A stretch of 64,000 bases of DNA from Caldimonas mangrovi (GTDB lineage: Bacteria; Pseudomonadota; Gammaproteobacteria; Burkholderiales; Burkholderiaceae_C). Positions 26,353-35,898 of this stretch are shown here, in pieces. The stretch lies in the NCBI RefSeq assembly GCF_023721835.1, contig NZ_JAMKFE010000006.1, positions 186,001 to 250,000 of the forward strand. Reading direction: 5' to 3'. Every line of letters begins with the position of its first letter. Positions within the stretch are counted from its first letter, which is position 1. The notes beneath the pieces are model-generated. The model saw only the letters and a list, made by a program, of their open reading frames with translations, searched no databases and had not been told where the DNA came from. The translations under genes and the position numbers were made by a program.

Positions 26353-26372
26353 TCAAGCAGTAGGAGAGTGAC

Positions 26373-26759
26373 ATGGCATACAGCGACAAGGTGATCGACC
26401 ACTATGAGAACCCCCGCAATGTGGGTTCATTCGAAAAGGGCGACGAGACCATCGGAACCGGCATGGTCGGCGCGCCCGCCTGCGGTGACGTCATGAAGCT
26501 GCAGATCAAAGTGAACCCGGTGACCGGTGTCATCGAGGACGCGCGTTTCAAGACCTACGGCTGCGGCTCGGCGATTGCCTCGAGTTCGCTGGTGACCGAA
26601 TGGGTCAAGGGCAAGACGCTGGAAGAGGCGGTGACGATCAAGAACACGCACATTGCCGAGGAACTGGCGTTGCCGCCCGTGAAGATTCACTGCTCGATCC
26701 TGGCCGAAGATGCGATCAAGGCAGCCGTGCAGGACTACAAGGCCAAGAAAGCGCATTGA
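26373..26759 (+). CDS. iscU: Iron-sulphur scaffold protein IscU
   Basis: A 128-residue scaffold on which clusters are assembled. Three Cys ligands are present in [16 protein letters not shown] and KIHCSIL, and LPPVK is the HscA recognition site. AGGAGA precedes the ATG. Its stop overlaps a possible iscA start at 26759. Confidence 0.98.
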   Translation: MAYSDKVIDHYENPRNVGSFEKGDETIGTGMVGAPACGDVMKLQIKVNPVTGVIEDARFKTYGCGSAIASSSLVTEWVKGKTLEEAVTIKNTHIAEELALPPVKIHCSILAEDAIKAAVQDYKAKKAH

Positions 26760-26776
26760 TGGGTGGGTTGGACGCC

Positions 26777-27100
26777 ATGGCGGTGACATTGACCGAAGCA
26801 GCAGCACGGCACGTGACGCGTTACCTGGCCAAGCGCGGCCGGGGTGTCGGGGTGCGCCTGGGCGTGAAAACGACCGGCTGCTCCGGTCTGGCCTACAAGC
26901 TCGAATATGCCGACGACGTGGCGCCCGAGGACCATGTGTTCGAGGGCCACGGCGTGAAGGTGCTGATCGACCCGAAGAGCTTGCCTTATCTTGAGGGCAC
27001 CGAGTTGGATTTCGTGCGCGAAGGCTTGAACGAAGGATTCCGCTTCAACAATCCGAACGAGAAGGACCGCTGCGGATGCGGCGAGTCGTTCCGGATCTGA
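26777..27100 (+). CDS. iscA: Iron-sulphur carrier protein IscA
   Basis: A-type carrier, 107 residues, with the three conserved Cys in [10 protein letters not shown] and the terminal [12 protein letters not shown] 26777 (MAVTLTEAA) aligns with family N-termini; ATG 26759, overlapping the iscU stop, would add six residues. Confidence 0.96.
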   Translation: MAVTLTEAAARHVTRYLAKRGRGVGVRLGVKTTGCSGLAYKLEYADDVAPEDHVFEGHGVKVLIDPKSLPYLEGTELDFVREGLNEGFRFNNPNEKDRCGCGESFRI

Positions 27101-27131
27101 CGGGCGTGGCACACCCGGCTCGGGGCTTGCC

Positions 27132-27662
27132 GTGACCGGCGGGATCAAGCTCGATCTCAATGACTTCGAGTTGTTCGACGTGCCGGAACGCTTCGATGTC
27201 GAGCGCGCGTTGCTCGACGAGCGCTGGAAGGCGCTGCAGGCTCGCGTTCACCCCGATCGATTCGCTTCTCAAGGCGCTGCGGCGCAACGCGTGGCCATGC
27301 AGTGGGCCGTCCGCGTCAACGAGGCGTATCAGCGCTTGAAGGATCCGCTCAAGCGGGCCAGCTATCTGTGCCAGTTGCGCGGTGCGCCGATACAGGCGGA
27401 GAGCAACACCGCCATGCCGGCCGACTTCTTGATGCAGCAGATGGCCTGGCGCGAGACGCTCGACGAGGCGCAGGGCGAGGGCGAACTCGATGCGTTGGCC
27501 GAGGAGGTACGTTCCCGGCACCGGCAGATGCTGGACACCCTGCGGGAATGCCTTGACGTACGCGGGGACTTTGCCGCTGCCGCGCAGCAGGTGAGAGCCC
27601 TCATGTTCGTGGAGCGCTTTGCCGAAGACGTCGATCGACGGCTCGACGCCCTGGGACAATGA
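27132..27662 (+). CDS. hscB: Co-chaperone HscB
   Basis: J-domain partner of HscA, 176 residues, starting with GTG. HPD is present in RVHPDRFAS, and a C-terminal helical domain binds IscU. Part of the isc operon, 24 nt before hscA. Confidence 0.94.
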   Translation: MTGGIKLDLNDFELFDVPERFDVERALLDERWKALQARVHPDRFASQGAAAQRVAMQWAVRVNEAYQRLKDPLKRASYLCQLRGAPIQAESNTAMPADFLMQQMAWRETLDEAQGEGELDALAEEVRSRHRQMLDTLRECLDVRGDFAAAAQQVRALMFVERFAEDVDRRLDALGQ

Positions 27663-27686
27663 CCAAGGTCTGTTGACGTTCATATC

Positions 27687-29543
27687 ATGGTTTTGCTACA
27701 GATTTCGGAGCCCGGGCAGTCGCCCGATCCGCATCAGCGGCGCATCGCGGTCGGTATCGACCTCGGCACGACGCATTCATTGGTTGCCGCCATTCGCAAC
27801 GGCGTGGCCGAATGCCTGCCGGACGATCGCGGCCGGGTCATCCTGCCGTCGGCCGTGCGGTATCTCGGCGAAGGGCGTCGCCAGATCGGTTTCGACGCGT
27901 TGGCCGAACAGGCGAACGATCCCGAGAACACGGTCGTTTCGGTGAAGCGCTTCATGGGACGTGCCGTGGTTGATGTACAGGGCCGCGAACGCCTGCCCTA
28001 TCGTTTCATCGACGCGCCCGGCATGCTGCAGATCGAAACCCGCGAAGGGCCGAAGTCTCCGGTGGAGGTGTCGGCGGAGATACTCGCGACGCTGCGCTAC
28101 CGCGCAGAGGACACCTTCAACGACGACCTGTTCGGCGCCGTCATCACCGTACCGGCCTACTTCGACGATGCACAGCGTCAAGCGACCAAGGATGCCGCCA
28201 GGCTGGCCGGTCTTGACGTGCTGCGCCTGATCAACGAGCCCACCGCCGCAGCGATCGCCTACGGGCTCGAGAACGGGTCCGAAGGCTTGTATGCGGTCTA
28301 TGACCTTGGGGGCGGCACCTTCGACATTTCGCTGCTGCGTCTGACGAAGGGCGTGTTCGAGGTGGTGGCGACCGGCGGGGATTCAGCGCTTGGCGGCGAT
28401 GACTTCGACGGCATGCTGGCGCAGTGGGTGCTGGAGCAGGCCGACGTGCAGGCGCGCAGCCCGCAGGACAAGCGCGCCGTACTGGTCGCCGCACGTGCCG
28501 CCAAGGAGGCGCTGTCGTCGGCGGACGCGGTGCGCCTGCGCTGCACCATCGACCGGCGCGAGATCGATCTCGAAGTCACGCGTCGGCGTTTCGACGAACT
28601 CACGGCGCCGCTCGTGGAGCGTACGCTGGTCTCGGTGCGCAAGGTGCTGCGCGACGCGAAGGTCGGCCGAGACGAAGTGCAAGGCGTCGTGATGGTCGGG
28701 GGCTCGACCCGCATGCCACGCGTGCGCGAAGCCGTCGGCGAGTTCTTCTCGCGTGAGCCCCTGACCAATCTGAACCCCGACGAAGTGGTGGCGCTCGGTG
28801 CCGCAGTGCAGGCCAATGCGCTGGCCGGCAACCACGAGAACGGCGAGTTGCTGCTGCTCGACGTGATCCCGCTGTCGCTGGGCCTGGAGACCATGGGCGG
28901 GCTCGTCGAGCGCATCGTGCCGCGCAACAGCACGATCCCGACCGCACGCGCGCAGGACTTCACGACCTACAAGGACGGCCAGACGGCGATGGCGATCCAC
29001 GTGGTGCAAGGGGAGCGTGAACTGGTGTCCGACTGCCGTTCGCTGGCACGCTTCGAGTTGCGCGGCATCCCGCCGATGGCCGCAGGTGCAGCGCGCATCC
29101 GCGTGACCTTCCAGGTGGACGCCGACGGGCTGCTCAACGTGTCGGCGCGCGAAGAGGCCTCCGGGGTCGAAGCATCAGTGGCCGTCAAGCCGAGCTACGG
29201 CCTGAGCGACGAACAGATCGCGCGCATGCTGCAAGAGGGCTTCTCGACTGCCGAGAGCGACATGAAGTCCCGTGCGCTGCGCGAGGCGCGTGTGGAGGCC
29301 GACCGACTGCTGCTGGCGACGCACGCTGCGCTCGACCGTGATGGTGATCTGCTTACGCTCGATGAGCGCAGGCAGGTCGATGCACTGATGGAACAACTCG
29401 GCGCGCTGGCTGCGCAGGACGATCACGGTGCGATCGAGGCTGCTGTCGAGCGGCTTGCGAAGGGCACCGAAGCGTTCGCCGCCGAACGCATGAACCGCAG
29501 CATCCGCCAAGCGCTGACCGGACGCAGCGTCGAAGAGGTCTGA
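27687..29543 (+). CDS. hscA: Fe-S assembly chaperone HscA
   Basis: Specialised Hsp70 of 618 residues that releases clusters from IscU. Nucleotide-binding motifs are [28 protein letters not shown] and [12 protein letters not shown]; the substrate domain and helical lid follow. Shorter than DnaK and located between hscB and fdx, which assigns it to HscA. Confidence 0.97.
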   Translation: MVLLQISEPGQSPDPHQRRIAVGIDLGTTHSLVAAIRNGVAECLPDDRGRVILPSAVRYLGEGRRQIGFDALAEQANDPENTVVSVKRFMGRAVVDVQGRERLPYRFIDAPGMLQIETREGPKSPVEVSAEILATLRYRAEDTFNDDLFGAVITVPAYFDDAQRQATKDAARLAGLDVLRLINEPTAAAIAYGLENGSEGLYAVYDLGGGTFDISLLRLTKGVFEVVATGGDSALGGDDFDGMLAQWVLEQADVQARSPQDKRAVLVAARAAKEALSSADAVRLRCTIDRREIDLEVTRRRFDELTAPLVERTLVSVRKVLRDAKVGRDEVQGVVMVGGSTRMPRVREAVGEFFSREPLTNLNPDEVVALGAAVQANALAGNHENGELLLLDVIPLSLGLETMGGLVERIVPRNSTIPTARAQDFTTYKDGQTAMAIHVVQGERELVSDCRSLARFELRGIPPMAAGAARIRVTFQVDADGLLNVSAREEASGVEASVAVKPSYGLSDEQIARMLQEGFSTAESDMKSRALREARVEADRLLLATHAALDRDGDLLTLDERRQVDALMEQLGALAAQDDHGAIEAAVERLAKGTEAFAAERMNRSIRQALTGRSVEEV

Positions 29544-29572
29544 ACGCCGAGCGTCGCACACAAGAGCACCAC

Positions 29573-29911
29573 ATGCCCATCATCAAGATCCTGCCTCACA
29601 GTGAGTACTGCCCCGAGGGCAAGGAGATCGAAGCGCCGGCCGGCACGTCGATCTGTGAAGCGCTGCTCGACCACGACGTGGAGATCGAGCACGCCTGCGA
29701 AATGAGTTGTGCCTGCACCACCTGCCATGTGGTGGTGCGAGAGGGCTACGAGTCATTGAACGAGCCGGACGAGAGCGAAGAGGACTTGCTCGATCGCGCG
29801 TGGGGGCTGGAGCCGCAGTCGCGGCTGTCGTGTCAGGCCATCCTGGCGCAGAAGGACGTGACGATCGACATTCCGAAGTACTCGATCAATCACGCCAAGG
29901 AAAAGCACTGA
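29573..29911 (+). CDS. fdx: Isc-type [2Fe-2S] ferredoxin
   Basis: Electron donor for cluster assembly, 112 residues. Ligands are C-x5-C-x2-C in CEMSCACTTC and a distant Cys in RLSCQAIL. Last gene of the isc set here; no iscX follows, and dnaQ comes 31 nt later. Confidence 0.96.
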   Translation: MPIIKILPHSEYCPEGKEIEAPAGTSICEALLDHDVEIEHACEMSCACTTCHVVVREGYESLNEPDESEEDLLDRAWGLEPQSRLSCQAILAQKDVTIDIPKYSINHAKEKH

Positions 29912-29942
29912 CCCGTGCGAACTGCCGCTCCATAATCGCGGC

Positions 29943-30650
29943 ATGTCCCGACAGATATTCCTCGACACCGAAACCACGGGCCTGAGCCCCGAGTCCGGCG
30001 ACCGCATCATCGAGATCGGTTGCGTTGAAATGGTTGACCGGCGACTGACCGGCAACAACAAGCACTTCTACCTCAACCCCGAGCGCGCCAACAGCGAGGA
30101 CGCGGTCAAGATCCACGGCCTGACCGACGAGTTTCTCGCTGACAAGCCGTTGTTCGCCGCTGTCGTCGACGAGTTGATGGAGTATCTCTCGGGCGCCGAG
30201 ATCGTCATCCACAACGCGAGCTTCGACGTCGGTTTCCTCGACGCCGAACTGAGGCGGCTGGGTCGGCCGAAATTCGCGACGCAGGTGGGAGCGGTGGTCG
30301 ACAGCCTGCTGATGGCCCGCGAGATGTTCCCGGGCAAGTCGAACTCGCTGGATGCCTTGTGCAAGCGGTTGGAGGTCGACAACTCGAATCGAGCGTTGCA
30401 CGGCGCCTTGCTGGACGCCGGGCTGCTTGCGGAGGTGTACATCCAGATGACCCGCGGCCAGGAGTCGCTGGTCATCGAGGAGCAGGAAGACACCACCCAG
30501 GAGATCGTCGTCGAGAAGATCGATCTGACACAGTTCCGCCTGGTGGTGTTGCGGGCCAGCGAAGCCGAGAGAGAGGCCCACGACGCGGTGCTCAAGGCGA
30601 TCGACAAGTCTTCCGGCGGCAAGACAATCTGGCAAGAAGCTGTGGCATAA
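29943..30650 (+). CDS. dnaQ: DNA polymerase III epsilon subunit
   Basis: Proofreading 3'-5' exonuclease of the replicative polymerase, 235 residues. ExoI FLDTETTGL, ExoII HNASFDVGFLD and ExoIII HGALLDAGLLAEVY are complete. The C-terminal tail should bind the alpha subunit. The stop lies 57 nt before tRNA-Val, whose promoter may overlap the end of this gene. Confidence 0.96.
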   Translation: MSRQIFLDTETTGLSPESGDRIIEIGCVEMVDRRLTGNNKHFYLNPERANSEDAVKIHGLTDEFLADKPLFAAVVDELMEYLSGAEIVIHNASFDVGFLDAELRRLGRPKFATQVGAVVDSLLMAREMFPGKSNSLDALCKRLEVDNSNRALHGALLDAGLLAEVYIQMTRGQESLVIEEQEDTTQEIVVEKIDLTQFRLVVLRASEAEREAHDAVLKAIDKSSGGKTIWQEAVA

Positions 30651-30651
30651 T
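30621..30651 (+). promoter_or_regulatory. Possible promoter of tRNA-Val
   Basis: -10 CATAAT (30646-30651) with a weak -35 AAGACA (30621-30626), 19-nt spacer, overlapping the end of dnaQ. The -35 is poor, so read-through from dnaQ is an alternative source. Confidence 0.35.
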
Positions 30652-30707
30652 CTCGGTTTCCCTGAATTGGGGCCCGAAAGAGCAGCAAGGTTCGGGAAGC
30701 CAGATTC

Positions 30708-30782
30708 GGGTGGTTAGCTCAGCGGTAGAGCACTGCCTTCACACGGCAGGGGTCACAGGTTCAATCCCTGTACCACCCACCA
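30708..30782 (+). tRNA. tRNA-Val (CAC)
   Basis: A 75-nt cloverleaf with CCA encoded. Acceptor GGGTGGT pairs with ACCACCC; the anticodon arm is CTGCC-TTCACAC-GGCAG, giving anticodon CAC for GUG codons; the T-arm has GGTTCAATCC. A strong terminator follows 8 nt later. Confidence 0.97.
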
Positions 30783-30789
30783 GGACAGA

Positions 30790-30828
30790 GAAGCCCGCAG
30801 TCGAAAGCGACTGCGGGCTTCTTTTTTT
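30790..30828 (+). terminator. Rho-independent terminator after tRNA-Val
   Basis: A perfect 14-bp stem (GAAGCCCGCAGTCG and its complement) with an AAAG loop followed by seven T residues. The strongest terminator in the window; it isolates the isc-dnaQ-tRNA block from the exopolysaccharide locus. Confidence 0.96.
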
Positions 30829-31034
30829 GCGTCAACCCGGCGATGCTCACCTGCTTATCACGCGGACCGGCCGCGGGTGTAAGCAAGCTACCCTGGTTTC
30901 TTTTTGTCGGCGTGGCAGCCCGGAGCATCAAGTTTCTGCTCTGCAAGCACGGAGAACCCCTCACCTAAGGGGGGCGCTACACCCATTCGCAGGATTGTTC
31001 GTCACGGAAGGATGTGCAGAATCGGTTGCATTGG

Positions 31035-31058
31035 TTTCACCTGTTTACCAGGGTGAAA
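31035..31058 (+). promoter_or_regulatory. Inverted repeat upstream of the exopolysaccharide operon
   Basis: TTTCACCTG-TTTAC-CAGGGTGAAA forms a 9-bp stem with one bulged G, 32 nt before the first start codon of the operon. It could be an operator or a leader hairpin. The rest of the 261-nt gap (30829-31089) shows no convincing promoter hexamers and no sigma-54 element. Confidence 0.4.
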
Positions 31059-31089
31059 AAACGCTACCCAGCCCCTGAGGGAGGACACG

Positions 31090-32496
31090 ATGAGGGTGTT
31101 CCGGCTTTTTCATCATCACGTTGCCCTTTCCACGTTGCTTGAGCTGTTCGCAGACAGCTTGCTGTGCTTTCTGGCGGCAATGTTCATTGCGTCGGCACTG
31201 CGCATGGTGCCTGGCGAAGAAGGTGGGTTGGCAATGCAGTCCGGCATGATGTGGCTGGCCGGCGGCTTTGCCGCCGTGATGCTGTTGCTTTACTCGTTCG
31301 TCGGCCTGTACCGTAGTGGTGCCAAGCCGATGGGCCTCGGCACCATCATCCAGCGCGCGCTGCTGGCCATCGTGGTGGGGGCCTACGTCACCTATCTGCT
31401 GCTCGAGTCGGTTGCAGGCGGCAGTCCCGGGGGCTACGTGGTTGGGGTGGCAATGCTGTACCTGCTGACGGGCCTCGTGGTCGTCCGGGTGGCGGTCTTC
31501 ATGGTGCAGAAGGCGGTGGGTGTGCCGCGTGTGCTGATCGTCGGCACGGGTGCCGACGCACAGGGCGTCGCACGTGATCTGGCGACGCTGCGTCGGATCG
31601 AGCGGCACGTCGTCGGGTTTTATCCGACGTCGGAAAGCGCGGAAGGCATGCGCCCGGACCAACGCGTGTTCTCGCGTGAGCGTTCGATCGAGGAACTCGT
31701 CGCGGAGCATGGCATCGACGAGATCATCGTCGCGGCACGGGAGCAACGTGGCGGGGGGTTGCCGATGGACCAACTGCTCGCCTGTCGCATCGCGGGAACC
31801 CCCATCCTCGACTTGGCCGGCTTCTACGAGCGCGCCCGCGCCGAAGTGCCGATCGACAGCCTCAAGGCGAGCTGGCTGATCTACAGCCAGGGTTTCGTGC
31901 AGGGGCCTGCACGCAAGGCGGCCAAGCGTGCATTCGATGTCGTCACGTCGGCGGCTCTGCTGGTGCTGTCGTCGCCGATCATGCTGCTGACGGCATTGGT
32001 GATCCGCCTCGACAGTCCCGGGCCGATCATCTACCGGCAAGAGCGCGTGGGCCTTGGTGGCCGCAGCTTCATGTGCCTGAAATTCCGCAGCATGACCGTC
32101 GATGCGGAAAAGGACGGTGTCGCTCGCTGGGCCACGCAGAACGACGCGCGTGTCACACGTGTCGGTGCCTTCATCCGCAAGACACGGATCGATGAATTGC
32201 CGCAACTGCTGAGCGTGCTGCGCGGGGAGATGAGCATGGTGGGCCCGCGGCCCGAGCGCCCGAGCTTCGTCAAGCAGTTGAAAGAACAGATTCCGTTCTA
32301 CGATCTGCGCCACAGCGTCAAGCCCGGCGTGACGGGTTGGGCGCAAGTCCGCTACAGCTACGGCGCTTCGGTGGAAGATGCGCGCAGGAAGCACCAGTAC
32401 GACCTGTACTACGTCAAGAACAACTCGCTGTTCCTGGATGTGCTGGTGTTGATCGAGACCGTCAGCGTCGTGCTGTTCCGCGAGGGTTCTCGCTGA
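31090..32496 (+). CDS. Exosortase-type polyprenyl-phosphate sugar transferase (EpsB/WcaJ-like)
   Basis: Membrane enzyme, 468 residues, that starts repeat-unit synthesis by moving a sugar-1-phosphate onto undecaprenyl phosphate. Four or five N-terminal hydrophobic segments and a nucleotide-fold region ([20 protein letters not shown]) precede the catalytic C-terminal domain: [53 protein letters not shown], and [14 protein letters not shown]. The layout matches the PEP-CTERM-associated subfamily (TIGR03013 as I recall). GGGAGGA precedes the ATG. First gene of the locus. Confidence 0.92.
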   Translation: MRVFRLFHHHVALSTLLELFADSLLCFLAAMFIASALRMVPGEEGGLAMQSGMMWLAGGFAAVMLLLYSFVGLYRSGAKPMGLGTIIQRALLAIVVGAYVTYLLLESVAGGSPGGYVVGVAMLYLLTGLVVVRVAVFMVQKAVGVPRVLIVGTGADAQGVARDLATLRRIERHVVGFYPTSESAEGMRPDQRVFSRERSIEELVAEHGIDEIIVAAREQRGGGLPMDQLLACRIAGTPILDLAGFYERARAEVPIDSLKASWLIYSQGFVQGPARKAAKRAFDVVTSAALLVLSSPIMLLTALVIRLDSPGPIIYRQERVGLGGRSFMCLKFRSMTVDAEKDGVARWATQNDARVTRVGAFIRKTRIDELPQLLSVLRGEMSMVGPRPERPSFVKQLKEQIPFYDLRHSVKPGVTGWAQVRYSYGASVEDARRKHQYDLYYVKNNSLFLDVLVLIETVSVVLFREGSR

Positions 32497-32558
32497 CTGT
32501 GCCGGGGCGCGGCGGACGAAGTCGCGGCGCGCCATGTACGGTTTTGGAAAGGTTGCTC

Positions 32559-33194
32559 ATGGATCAGAAAATTTCTTTCGCCCGCATGCGGAGCGGCTTC
32601 GGGGCAGCAACTGCTGCCCTGACCGTTCTGATCTCCGGCTGCGGCAGCATCGGCAGCTACCCGCCGGCACCGACTGTCGCTGACACGCCCGACCATCGCT
32701 ACAAGATTGGTGCGCTCGACACGTTGAACGTGGTGGTGTGGCGCAACCCGGAGCTTTCGTCCACCGTCTCGGTGCGTCCCGATGGGCGGATCTCGACGCC
32801 GCTGGTCGAGGATGTCATGGCCGCAGGGCGCAACCCGGTGGATTTGGCCCGCGAACTCGAGAAGGTGCTCTCGAAGTACATTCGCGACCCGGTGGTGACC
32901 ATCGTCGTCAGCGGGTTCCAGGGCACCTTCTCGGAGCAGATCCGCATCGTCGGCGAGGCTGCACGACCGCAGGCCGTTCCGTACCGCCAGAACATGACCA
33001 TCCTCGACGTGATGATCCAGTCCGGAGGGTTGACCGACTTTGCAGACGGCAACGCAGCCGTGCTCGTGCGTGGCGCCGAAGGCGGCAAGCAGTACAGCGT
33101 GCGGCTCAAGGACCTGCTCAAGCGGGGCGACATCTCCGCCAACGTTGGCGTGAAGCCGGGCGACATCATCATCGTGCCGCAGAGCTGGTTCTGA
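32559..33194 (+). CDS. Polysaccharide export lipoprotein (Wza-like, short)
   Basis: Outer-membrane export channel component, 211 residues. Signal peptide with lipobox LISGC at about residue 28; then a polysaccharide export domain (YKIGALDTLNVVVWRNPELS) and a SLBB domain (RIVGEAARPQAVPY). Much shorter than E. coli Wza, as is normal for exosortase-associated export proteins. Followed by a structured 200-nt gap before the chain-length gene. Confidence 0.92.
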   Translation: MDQKISFARMRSGFGAATAALTVLISGCGSIGSYPPAPTVADTPDHRYKIGALDTLNVVVWRNPELSSTVSVRPDGRISTPLVEDVMAAGRNPVDLARELEKVLSKYIRDPVVTIVVSGFQGTFSEQIRIVGEAARPQAVPYRQNMTILDVMIQSGGLTDFADGNAAVLVRGAEGGKQYSVRLKDLLKRGDISANVGVKPGDIIIVPQSWF

Positions 33195-33217
33195 TATAGC
33201 AGACGGCAAAGGCAGAA

Positions 33218-33293
33218 CCCGCGATCGCGATGTCGGACGTCGCGGTGCGGGCCGTCTCCTGCAGGGGACCGGCGTGCCGGTCCCGTTGTGTTT
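33218..33293 (+). terminator. Tandem hairpins with terminator-like second stem inside the operon
   Basis: The first hairpin is a 12-bp stem (CCCGC, bulged G, ATCGCGA) closing a 9-nt loop at 33218-33251. The second is GGGACCGGC-GT-GCCGGTCCC at 33265-33284, followed by GTTGTGTTTGT. The second resembles a weak intrinsic terminator or attenuator between the export lipoprotein and the chain-length gene. The rest of the 33195-33394 gap shows nothing else recognisable. Confidence 0.5.
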
Positions 33294-33394
33294 GTAGCGG
33301 GCAGCCGCCTGTGGTTGCTGCGCTCGGCGCTTGCAGGAGTCGATCGACAAAACATCGGTGTGAACAACAGGCCGCCTGAACCGGCGGAACTCGG

Positions 33395-34942
33395 ATGGAA
33401 ACGACTGAGGTGATACGCCAGATCAGGACGATGCTGCGAGGCGTCTGGCGTCGCCGCTGGGCCGGACTGGCCGCGGCTTGCGTCGTCGCGCTGCTCGGAG
33501 CGGTCGGCGTGGCCCTGATGGAAGATCGCTACGAAGCCACTTCGCGCGTGTACGTCGACACTCAGTCGGTGCTGAAGCCGCTGATGGCCGGGCTGGCCTT
33601 TCAGCCGGATATCGATCAGCAAGTCCGGATGCTGGCTCGTACGCTGGTGTCTCGGCCCAACGTCGAGCGGCTGATGGACATGCCCGAAATCGCGTTGTCG
33701 CCGGCCGACCCTCGCGAGCGCGAGAAGGCGCTGATGAAGCTGATGGACAAGATCAAGGTGACGCCGAGCGGCGGCGGCAACCTCTACACCATCAGCTATC
33801 GCGACACGGACCCGAAGCGCGCGCGCCGTCTGGTGGAAGGCCTCGTGAACCTGTTCATGGAGTCGAGCATCGGAAGCAAGACGCGTGATTCTCGCGAGGC
33901 CGGTCGCTTCATCGACGAGCAGATCGCGGAGTACGAGCAGAAGCTGGTGGAGTCCGAGAATCGCCTGAAGGACTTCAAGCTGCGCAATTTTGGTGTATCA
34001 GGTGTCTCCAACCAGGACTATTTCGCTCGCATCTCCGAGTTGTCCGATCAAGTGGGGCGGCTGCGCATCGAGTTGAGTGCGGCGGAGCAGTCGCGCGATG
34101 CCTTGCGGCGCGAACTGTCGTCCGAGGAACCACAACTGCCACCGGAGTCCCTGCCGACCAACGGCATGCTGCCGATTTCAGAGATCGATGCACGTCTGCA
34201 GGCGCAGAAGCGCCAGCTCGACGAGTTGCTGCGTCGCTATACCGACGAACACCCGGACGTCGTCGCGACGCGTCGCACGATCGCCCAGATCGAAGAACAG
34301 AAGCGCCGCGAGGCCTCGATGCGGGGGGACGGCAAAGGGCGGGGCGCGGCGACCAATCCGGTATTTCAGCGTATTCGTATGTCGCTTGCCGAGGCGGAGG
34401 CCAACGTGGCTTCGTTGCGTACTCGGCTGCAGGCACAGCAGGCGCGGCTCGACCAGATCCGCGCGCTTGCCACCCGCATACCCCAGGTCGAGGCAGAGCT
34501 GGCGCAGCTGAATCGCGACTACGACGTCATACGCAAGAACTACGAGCAACTGGTGGCACGGCGGGAAGCAGCTTCGCTCGGCGTCAAGATCGATCAGACT
34601 TCGCAGTTGGCCGATTTCCGTCTCGTCGAGCCGGCCAGTGTGTCGCCGACCCCGGTATTCCCGAACCGCAAGGTGCTTGCCGTGCTGGCGGTGCTGGCGG
34701 CCGTCGGCTGCGGCATCGCGGCGGCTTTCGGGCTGTCGCAGCTGAGTCCGTCGTTCGACAACGAACGCTCTCTGCGCGAGCTGACCGGCCGACCGGTGCT
34801 CGGCACGATATCCATGGTCCTGAGCACTTCCATGCGTGTGCAGGAACGGCGTGCCTGGCTTGGTTTTACCGGAGCTTTCGGATTGTTCCTCGCGGCGAAC
34901 GCGGCATGGCTGGCCTGGGTGGCCATCCAGGGTCGCCTGTAA
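33395..34942 (+). CDS. Polysaccharide chain-length determinant (Wzz type, exosortase-associated)
   Basis: Inner-membrane copolymerase of 515 residues controlling chain length and partner of the kinase that follows. N-terminal TM (AACVVALLGAVGVALM), a long periplasmic part with coiled coils (residues about 170-390), and a Pro-rich segment before the C-terminal TM pair (VLAVLAVLAAVGCGIAAAFG and a second near the end). Length and the paired downstream kinase fit the PEP-CTERM locus family (TIGR03007 type). Confidence 0.92.
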   Translation: METTEVIRQIRTMLRGVWRRRWAGLAAACVVALLGAVGVALMEDRYEATSRVYVDTQSVLKPLMAGLAFQPDIDQQVRMLARTLVSRPNVERLMDMPEIALSPADPREREKALMKLMDKIKVTPSGGGNLYTISYRDTDPKRARRLVEGLVNLFMESSIGSKTRDSREAGRFIDEQIAEYEQKLVESENRLKDFKLRNFGVSGVSNQDYFARISELSDQVGRLRIELSAAEQSRDALRRELSSEEPQLPPESLPTNGMLPISEIDARLQAQKRQLDELLRRYTDEHPDVVATRRTIAQIEEQKRREASMRGDGKGRGAATNPVFQRIRMSLAEAEANVASLRTRLQAQQARLDQIRALATRIPQVEAELAQLNRDYDVIRKNYEQLVARREAASLGVKIDQTSQLADFRLVEPASVSPTPVFPNRKVLAVLAVLAAVGCGIAAAFGLSQLSPSFDNERSLRELTGRPVLGTISMVLSTSMRVQERRAWLGFTGAFGLFLAANAAWLAWVAIQGRL

Positions 34943-34956
34943 GAAGGGAAGCACCG

Positions 34957-35898
34957 ATGAGCATCATCGAGCAGGCGGCCAAGCGGCTGGAAGAGCTCCA
35001 GCGGGCAGGTGTGGAAGTGCCCTGGGCGGCCGCAGGACTCAGCCGGCAGGAGTTCGATACGCTGGTGGAGAGCGGGCAGAAGGGCGGCCAGGGCGTCTCG
35101 CTGCGTGCCGTGCCTGCTGCCTCCGGTGATCCCGGCGGGGTGCCGGTGGTGCGGTCCCAGGAGGACATCGAGCGCCGTTCGCGTTCGATCGAGCTTGCAC
35201 TGGGGGCGCTCGGGCAAGCCGGATTCCTGGTGCCCGGGCAGCCTCGCACCGAGCTGGCGGACGAGTTTCGCGTCATCAAGCGGCCGCTGATCAAGAACGT
35301 GCAAGGCGACTCGGCGGCTCCGGTCGAGCGAGCCAACCTGATCCTCGTGACCAGCGCGATGCCGGGCGAGGGCAAGACCTTCACGGCCGTCAATCTTGCG
35401 CTGAGCATCGCGATGGAAGTGGACAAGACGGTGCTGCTGGTCGACGCCGACGTCGTTCGGCCTTCTCTGATGCAGCGGCTGGGCGTGGTCGAGCCGGCCA
35501 AGGGGCTGCTCGATGTGCTGAACGACGCGTCGCTCGATCTGTCGGACGTTCTGCTGAAGACCAATGTTCCCAAGTTGACACTGCTGCCGGCCGGCACGCC
35601 GTGCGGCAATTCCACGGAGCTGCTGGCAAGCGCGGCGATGGAGCGCCTGCTCGACGAACTGGCGAGCAAGTATTCGGATCGCATCATCGTGTTCGATGCG
35701 CCCCCGCTGTTGCCGACCACCGAGTCGAGGGTGCTTGCGGCACGTGCTGGCCAGGTCGTCATGGTCGTCGAGGCCGACCACACTTCACGCAACACGGTGG
35801 AAAAAGCCTTTGCGACAGTGGAGAGCTGCCCGGTCGTGATGTCGGTGCTGAACAAGTCCCGCGATTCCTCTGGGGCCAACCGCTATGGCTACTACTGA
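34957..35898 (+). CDS. Tyrosine autokinase (BY-kinase, exosortase-associated)
   Basis: Cytoplasmic P-loop tyrosine kinase, 313 residues, acting with the chain-length protein. Walker A SAMPGEGKTFTAVNLA, Walker A' VLLVDADVVRPS, Walker B IIVFDAPPLLPT. The C-terminus RYGYY is a short Tyr cluster, the usual autophosphorylation tail. GAAGGGAAG precedes the ATG at 34957. Overlaps the next gene by 14 nt. Confidence 0.93.
   Translation: MSIIEQAAKRLEELQRAGVEVPWAAAGLSRQEFDTLVESGQKGGQGVSLRAVPAASGDPGGVPVVRSQEDIERRSRSIELALGALGQAGFLVPGQPRTELADEFRVIKRPLIKNVQGDSAAPVERANLILVTSAMPGEGKTFTAVNLALSIAMEVDKTVLLVDADVVRPSLMQRLGVVEPAKGLLDVLNDASLDLSDVLLKTNVPKLTLLPAGTPCGNSTELLASAAMERLLDELASKYSDRIIVFDAPPLLPTTESRVLAARAGQVVMVVEADHTSRNTVEKAFATVESCPVVMSVLNKSRDSSGANRYGYY

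Noticed and set aside
31018-31032. TTGCAT near the exopolysaccharide operon as a sigma-54 -12 element
   Set aside because: No GG at the correct distance upstream.
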